From assembly GCF_900114155.1 (NCBI RefSeq), contig NZ_FOSC01000012.1, positions 62,001 through 126,000 on the forward strand: 64,000 nt of DNA, given 5' to 3'. This document shows positions 58,583 to 64,000 of this stretch, piece by piece; positions within the stretch are counted from its first letter, which is position 1; each line of letters starts with the position of its first letter. Below the pieces are notes generated by a model. It saw only the letters and a program-made list of their open reading frames with translations. It made no database searches and had not been told where the DNA came from. Source of the stretch: Marinobacter persicus. Lineage in GTDB: Bacteria > Pseudomonadota > Gammaproteobacteria > Pseudomonadales > Oleiphilaceae. The position numbers were made by a program, and so were the translations under genes.

Positions 58583-59395
58583 TCAGCGCTGGCAGCCCGG
58601 GCAATACACACTGCTGCGGTTGTTCATGCGAATTTCCATCAACGCCCTGCCACACTCCGGGCAGCCCTGTCCGCCGCGACCGTACACCAGCAGCGATTGG
58701 GCGAAATAGCCGGGCTTGCCATCGCTGTTGACGAAATCCCGGAGAGTGGTGCCCCCCATAAGAATGGCGGCGGAAAGGGTCTCCCGGATGGCTTCCGCCA
58801 GCTTGTGGTAGCGGTCCAGGCTGATGCGCCCGGCTTTTCGCTTGGGGTGGATGCCGGCTTTGAACAGCGCCTCGTTGGCGTAGATGTTGCCCACACCCAC
58901 CACTACATGATTGTCCATGATGAAGTTTTTTACCGGCGTTTGCTTGCCCCGCGACAATCGGTACAGCCAGGCGCCATTAAATGCCTCTGAGAGCGGTTCC
59001 GGCCCCAGGTCCCTGAGCAGCGGATGGTCGGCGGGGTTGTCGGACCACAGCCAGCAGCCAAAGCGACGGGGATCGTTGAAGCGCAGCAACCGGCCATTGG
59101 CCAGGGTCAGTTCCACATGATCGTGTTTCAGTGCCGGGCTCTGGTCAGTGATGACTCGCATACTGCCGGACATGCCCAGATGCACGATGACGGTGCCGGC
59201 ATCCAGGTTCAGCAGCAGGTATTTGGCGCGCCGGTCAACGGTGCGGATGACCTGGCCCTGCAACTGGCTGGCAAGGGTGTCCGGTACCGGCCAGCGCAGG
59301 CGTGAGTCGCGCACGGTGACGCCGGTCACAGTCTGGCCTTCGCAGTGAGGGGCTATGCCCTGGCGGGTGGTTTCGACTTCGGGAAGTTCGGGCAC
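58583..59395 (-). CDS. mutM: Formamidopyrimidine-DNA glycosylase
   Basis: 270 residues. Catalytic N-terminus (M)[13 protein letters not shown] with Pro-1 nucleophile and Glu-2; [14 protein letters not shown] helix; C-terminal zinc finger CPECG ... VYCPGCQR. Removes 8-oxoguanine and opens the abasic site. Next to rsmD on the same strand, 27 bp apart. Confidence 0.96.
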   Translation of the reverse strand: MPELPEVETTRQGIAPHCEGQTVTGVTVRDSRLRWPVPDTLASQLQGQVIRTVDRRAKYLLLNLDAGTVIVHLGMSGSMRVITDQSPALKHDHVELTLANGRLLRFNDPRRFGCWLWSDNPADHPLLRDLGPEPLSEAFNGAWLYRLSRGKQTPVKNFIMDNHVVVGVGNIYANEALFKAGIHPKRKAGRISLDRYHKLAEAIRETLSAAILMGGTTLRDFVNSDGKPGYFAQSLLVYGRGGQGCPECGRALMEIRMNNRSSVYCPGCQR

Positions 59396-59422
59396 TGGGC
59401 CTCCGGGATTGTCTTTGCTCGG

Positions 59423-60070
59423 TTACTGGGCGGCAGCTTCGTCCGGAATCCTGCGGAACAGGTTGTAGGTGACCTGACCTGCCGATTTCTGCCGGTGTAG
59501 TTGCCAGCCCGGTGGCGCGGCCAGGCCCGCCAGTTCGCTTTCATGTTCGACATACACCCAGCCACCGGGTTTCAGCCACTGCTGTTGTTCGATCAGTGGC
59601 AGTAACGTTTCCAGCCAACCCTGCCGGAACGGCGGGTCCATGAAAATGATGTCAAACGGTTCCATCTGCCGGCTTGCCAGAAACCGGTGCACGTCCTGGC
59701 AAAGCACCTGGCCGTCGGTGCAGTCCAGCAGCCGAAGGTTTTCCTGCAGCGCCCGGGCCAGGGACTGGGTATGATCCACCAGGGTGGCGTGGGCGGCACC
59801 CCGGGACAGGGCCTCCAGGCCCAGGGCGCCGGAGCCGGCAAACAGGTCCAGGCAGCGGGCAGCGGGCAGGTGCATGGCCAGCCAGTTGAACAGGGTCTCC
59901 CGGGTTCGCGCCGGGCTTGGGCGCACGCCACCGGTCGCCGGAAAGCGCAGCTTCCGGCTGCGCCAGTCACCGCCAATAATACGCAACTCGCCAGAGGTTG
60001 GACTGTTGTTGTTCGATGACCGGGATTTTGCCGGGTGGGGCGCCCGCCCGGGTGGTTTGCGTCGAGCCAT
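59423..60070 (-). CDS. rsmD: 16S rRNA (guanine-966-N2) methyltransferase RsmD
   Basis: About 215 residues from MARRKPPGRAPHPAKSRSSN at 60070 (basic N-terminus). SAM site CLDLFAGSGALGLEALSRGA, catalytic IIFMDPPF, and RIIGGDWRSRKL at the start of the fold, all RsmD hallmarks. Divergent from ftsY, the arrangement known in E. coli. Confidence 0.94.
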   Translation of the reverse strand: MARRKPPGRAPHPAKSRSSNNNSPTSGELRIIGGDWRSRKLRFPATGGVRPSPARTRETLFNWLAMHLPAARCLDLFAGSGALGLEALSRGAAHATLVDHTQSLARALQENLRLLDCTDGQVLCQDVHRFLASRQMEPFDIIFMDPPFRQGWLETLLPLIEQQQWLKPGGWVYVEHESELAGLAAPPGWQLHRQKSAGQVTYNLFRRIPDEAAAQ

Positions 60071-60237
60071 GGTGAGGTCCGTGTCTGGTTTGAAAAAACG
60101 GTGTAATAGTACCGGAAAGCATTTGTCCGGCGCCAAGTTAAGCGGTTGGTCCCTGTTTCATTGTCAGCAGCAAACGGATCAGTCTGCTAGAATACCGGGC
60201 TTATTTGCCCGCCCATTCTAAGACAAACGGTAAGACT

Positions 60238-61473
<1,236 letters not shown>

Positions 61474-61495
61474 ACCGGTTTAACGGAAGCCGTCC

Positions 61496-62167
61496 ATGAT
61501 CGAGTTTCGCCAGGTCACCAAGCGCTACGACAGCGATCACACCGCGCTGCGCCAGGTCAGCTTCCAGCTGGAACGGGGTGAGCTGGCTTTTCTCACCGGC
61601 CATTCGGGTGCTGGCAAAAGTACCCTGTTGAAGCTGCTGATGGTGATGGAGCGCCCCACGGCCGGTGATGTGGTGGTGGGTGGCCAGCATCTGAACCGGT
61701 TGCCAAAACGGCAAATCCCGTACATTCGGCGCCATATCGGCGTGGTCTTCCAGAATCACCAGTTGCTGTTTGATCGCACGGTGTTCGATAACGTGGCCAT
61801 GCCCCTGGAGGTGATGGGCGTTTCTCCCACCGATATCGGCCGGCGCGTGCGTGCCGCCCTGGACAAGGTTGGCTTGCTGAAAAAAGAGAAAATGAACCCG
61901 ATGCAGTTGTCCGGCGGGGAGCAGCAGCGGGTGGGCATTGCCCGGGCGGTGGTCAATAAACCGCCGGTGCTGCTTGCGGACGAGCCCACCGGTAACCTTG
62001 ACCCGGATTTGTCAGCCGACATCATGCATCTGTTCACCCAGTTCAGCCAGGTGGGTGTGACGGTCTTGATCGCCAGTCACGATGTTGCCCTCATCAACGC
62101 CATGGATCGTCGCCAGCTTACCCTGGAACAGGGACGGCTGATTGCCGGAGGTCACAGTGGCCACTGA
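61496..62167 (+). CDS. ftsE: Cell-division ATP-binding protein FtsE
   Basis: 223 residues. Walker [15 protein letters not shown], signature [15 protein letters not shown], Walker [13 protein letters not shown]. With FtsX it forms the divisome complex that activates peptidoglycan amidases through a periplasmic partner. Last 11 bp overlap the ftsX start. Confidence 0.96.
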   Translation: MIEFRQVTKRYDSDHTALRQVSFQLERGELAFLTGHSGAGKSTLLKLLMVMERPTAGDVVVGGQHLNRLPKRQIPYIRRHIGVVFQNHQLLFDRTVFDNVAMPLEVMGVSPTDIGRRVRAALDKVGLLKKEKMNPMQLSGGEQQRVGIARAVVNKPPVLLADEPTGNLDPDLSADIMHLFTQFSQVGVTVLIASHDVALINAMDRRQLTLEQGRLIAGGHSGH

Positions 62168-63161
62168 TTCTCGCCAGAGCCCGGAAAATCGTCGCGGTGC
62201 CCGGCAGGGGCGCTCGCCCTCGGCTTCGCCGGTGAGGCGCTATCTGGATTACCAGCGCCGGGTGGCAGTGGATGCCGCCCGTCGTTTGTGGCGCACTCCG
62301 GTGGCTACCGCCATGACCTGGACGGTCATGGGTATCGCCCTGGCACTGCCGGTGGCCTTGCTGTTGCTGCTGGGTAGTGTGCAGGGTGTCAGTGCCGGCT
62401 GGGAGGACAGCGCACGGATTACTGCCTATCTGGAAATGCACGTGCCGGTTGAGCAGGCACAGTCACTGGCTGACGATATTGAGGCTGATGGTCGGGTCAC
62501 GTCAGTGGTGGTGATCAACCGGGAGCAGGCACTGGCGGATTTCCGGGAGTCTTCCGGCCTTCAGGATGTCCTGGGTTTTCTGGAGGACAATCCATTGCCC
62601 CACACCTTCCTGATCACCCCGGAGGAGGGTGCCCGCTCGGCCGAGGGGGTGGCGTCGCTGGTGACGTTTGTGGAAGGCATGGAGGATATTGAGCGGGTGC
62701 AGGTGGACCTGGGCTGGCTCCAGCGGCTGAACGCGATCACCGATATTCTGACCCGCAGCGCGTGGGCGTTGGCGGTACTGCTGGCGGCTGCGGTGGTGCT
62801 TGTGATCGGCAATACGGTGCGGCTGGCCATTGAAAACCGCCGGGACGAGATTCTGGTGGCCAAGCTGGTGGGTGGGACCGATGCGTTCGTGCGCCGGCCG
62901 TTTTTGTACACCGGCACCTGGTTTGGTCTGGGTGGCGGGCTGGTGGCCTGGTTGCTGATCCAGCTGACATTCTGGTGGATCAGCGGGCCGATCGAACGTC
63001 TTGCCGGGCTTTATAACAGCGAGTTCTCTCTTAACGGTCCAGGTGTTGAGGGCGCATTGGTGTTGATTGTTGTGGCGATGGTGCTAGGCTGGTTGGGTGC
63101 CTGGCTGGCGGTAAAGCGTCATATGGATGACATAGAGTCGGGCGATATTGCCGGTGGGTGA
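62157..63161 (+). CDS. ftsX: Cell-division permease-like protein FtsX
   Basis: About 334 residues starting with GTG at 62157, five bases after GGAGG. Cytoplasmic basic N-terminus, first helix TWTVMGIALALPVALLLLL, a periplasmic domain (about 80-190), then three helices (ALAVLLAAAVVLVIGNTV; GGGLVAWLLIQLTFWW; LVLIVVAMVLGWLGAWLAV). Partner of FtsE. Confidence 0.95.
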   Translation: MATDSRQSPENRRGARQGRSPSASPVRRYLDYQRRVAVDAARRLWRTPVATAMTWTVMGIALALPVALLLLLGSVQGVSAGWEDSARITAYLEMHVPVEQAQSLADDIEADGRVTSVVVINREQALADFRESSGLQDVLGFLEDNPLPHTFLITPEEGARSAEGVASLVTFVEGMEDIERVQVDLGWLQRLNAITDILTRSAWALAVLLAAAVVLVIGNTVRLAIENRRDEILVAKLVGGTDAFVRRPFLYTGTWFGLGGGLVAWLLIQLTFWWISGPIERLAGLYNSEFSLNGPGVEGALVLIVVAMVLGWLGAWLAVKRHMDDIESGDIAGG

Positions 63162-63282
63162 TCCTGGTTTTCGGAAATACCGTATTGAAAACACAGCTGC
63201 CCCCGAAGTAGTTTGCAAGACAGGGCAGTAACAGCGAAATCTTTTCAGGTTGTTGGTTTAGAACGTTTTACTGAAGGTTTCG

Positions 63283-63327
63283 GGAACTCTTTAAGCTCTT
63301 GGTGGTCTTAGTTTTTAGCGCTATATT
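63283..63327 (+). promoter_or_regulatory. Overlapping sigma-E-like and sigma-70-like promoters of rpoH
   Basis: Sigma-E-like: GGAACTC at 63283-63289, 16 bp, TCTTA at 63306-63310. Sigma-70-like: TTGGTG at 63299-63304, 17 bp, TATATT at 63322-63327. Both fit known spacings. E. coli rpoH is known to have a sigma-E promoter. The rest of the 195-bp gap (63162-63356) shows no terminator after ftsX. Confidence 0.5.
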
Positions 63328-63356
63328 TAATGGCTGTCAGGTTCGGAGGTTAATGA

Positions 63357-64000
63357 ATGGGTACGAGTTTACAGTTGGCAGACAGGCTGGTCCCGGGTGC
63401 GAATCTTGAGGCGTACATCCAGGCAGCAAGCCGTATTCCGGTGCTCTCGGCAGAAGAAGAGCGTGAACTGGGCGAGCGGCTTTATTATCAGGGCGACGTA
63501 GAAGCCGCCCGTCAGCTGGTGCTCTCTCATCTGCGTTTTGTGGTTCATATTGCCCGCAGCTATGCCGGTTACGGCCTGGCTCAGGCGGATTTGATCCAGG
63601 AGGGAAACGTCGGCCTGATGAAGGCGGTGAAGCGTTTCAATCCGGAATATGGCGTGCGGCTGGTGTCGTTCGCGGTGCACTGGATCAAGGCCGAAATTCA
63701 CGAGTTCATTCTGCGTAACTGGCGCATTGTGAAGGTGGCCACCACGAAGGCCCAGCGCAAGCTGTTCTTCAATCTGCGCAGCCAGAAGAAGCAGCTGAAG
63801 TGGCTGAATCACGACGAGCTTCAGGCGGTGGCCGATGATCTTGGCGTCGAGCCGAAGGTGGTGCGGGAGATGGAAGGCCGGCTGGCCTCTCAGGACACGG
63901 CGTTCGATGGCCCGCAGGATGATGACGACGACACGGCCTATCAGGCCCCGGCGCATTATCTGGAAGACCGCCGCAGCGATCCGGCGGTGCAGCTGGAGAA
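63357..64000 (+). CDS. rpoH: RNA polymerase sigma-32 factor RpoH, 3' end cut by window
   Basis: First 214 residues from ATG 63357 (CGGAGG upstream; ATG at 63353 is out of frame). Region 2: [58 protein letters not shown]; RpoH box QRKLFFNLR (about 138-146). Directs heat-shock transcription. The gene runs out of the window before region 4. Order ftsY-E-X-rpoH as in E. coli. Confidence 0.96.
   Translation, partial: MGTSLQLADRLVPGANLEAYIQAASRIPVLSAEEERELGERLYYQGDVEAARQLVLSHLRFVVHIARSYAGYGLAQADLIQEGNVGLMKAVKRFNPEYGVRLVSFAVHWIKAEIHEFILRNWRIVKVATTKAQRKLFFNLRSQKKQLKWLNHDELQAVADDLGVEPKVVREMEGRLASQDTAFDGPQDDDDDTAYQAPAHYLEDRRSDPAVQLE

Overview
The window reads as a chromosomal segment of a marine gammaproteobacterium, most like Marinobacter. 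This rests on gene content and synteny (a Pseudomonas-type pilGHIJK-chpABC cluster next to gshB-tonB-ruvX-pyrR-pyrB-pyrC', an FadE-type acyl-CoA dehydrogenase, OmpW, a Zur/ZnuCB set), not on a database match. The sequence is GC-rich, tightly packed and nearly all coding. I saw no phage, integrase, transposase, CRISPR array, tRNA or rRNA. Both ends cut genes: rhlE at the left and rpoH at the right.

Layout. 1-5.8 kb: rhlE end, ompW, an Old Yellow Enzyme, an acetyl-CoA hydrolase/CoA-transferase and an EamA exporter. 6-10 kb: a LysR regulator and fadE. 10-20.5 kb: a chemoreceptor, a UbiA prenyltransferase, an AEC carrier, a MalY/PatB lyase, and a minus-strand run of tpx, MATE, Nudix-MBL fusion, exported deacylase and EamA. 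20.6-28 kb: RNase II, a decayed diguanylate cyclase, and a copper operon cueR-copA-36-aa peptide-DUF411 protein. 28-35.3 kb: a CHASE-GGDEF-EAL protein, a CoA-binding protein, folX-folE, a patatin and zur-znuCB. 35.3-48.5 kb: the complete twitching-motility chemosensory operon pilG-H-I-J-K-chpA-B-C. 48.8-54 kb: gshB-tonB-ruvX-pyrR-pyrB-pyrC'. 54-60 kb: hupB, pckA, hslO-hslR-yrfG, a small exported protein, mutM-rsmD. 60.2-64 kb: ftsY-ftsE-ftsX-rpoH.

The most unusual thing is a family of eight long palindromic elements (called R1-R8 here) lying between genes from 5.8 to 28.1 kb. Seven are complete at 109-111 bp. Each has a conserved core of 53-55 nt, a conserved inner stem (CTTCCGAAAA type or CTTTCCAAAAC type), and an outer stem of about 16-20 bp whose sequence differs in every copy yet stays perfectly or almost perfectly self-complementary. 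R3 and R7 lie 20 kb apart and share 52 of 53 core bases, but their outer stems are different. A conserved centre with covarying, locus-specific ends does not match any repeat class I know (REP/BIME, ERIC, attC, simple terminator).

Functional links: zur-znuCB has a candidate Zur box; ompW has a candidate FNR/Anr site at class II spacing; rpoH has overlapping sigma-E-like and sigma-70-like promoters; PyrB sits with a PyrC homologue lacking its metal-binding histidines, as in Pseudomonas; chpA and ftsY both carry long in-frame (GAGCCA)n tracts encoding Glu-Pro repeats. Start sites were moved from the longest reading frame wherever a Shine-Dalgarno sequence, signal peptide or operon overlap argued for it.
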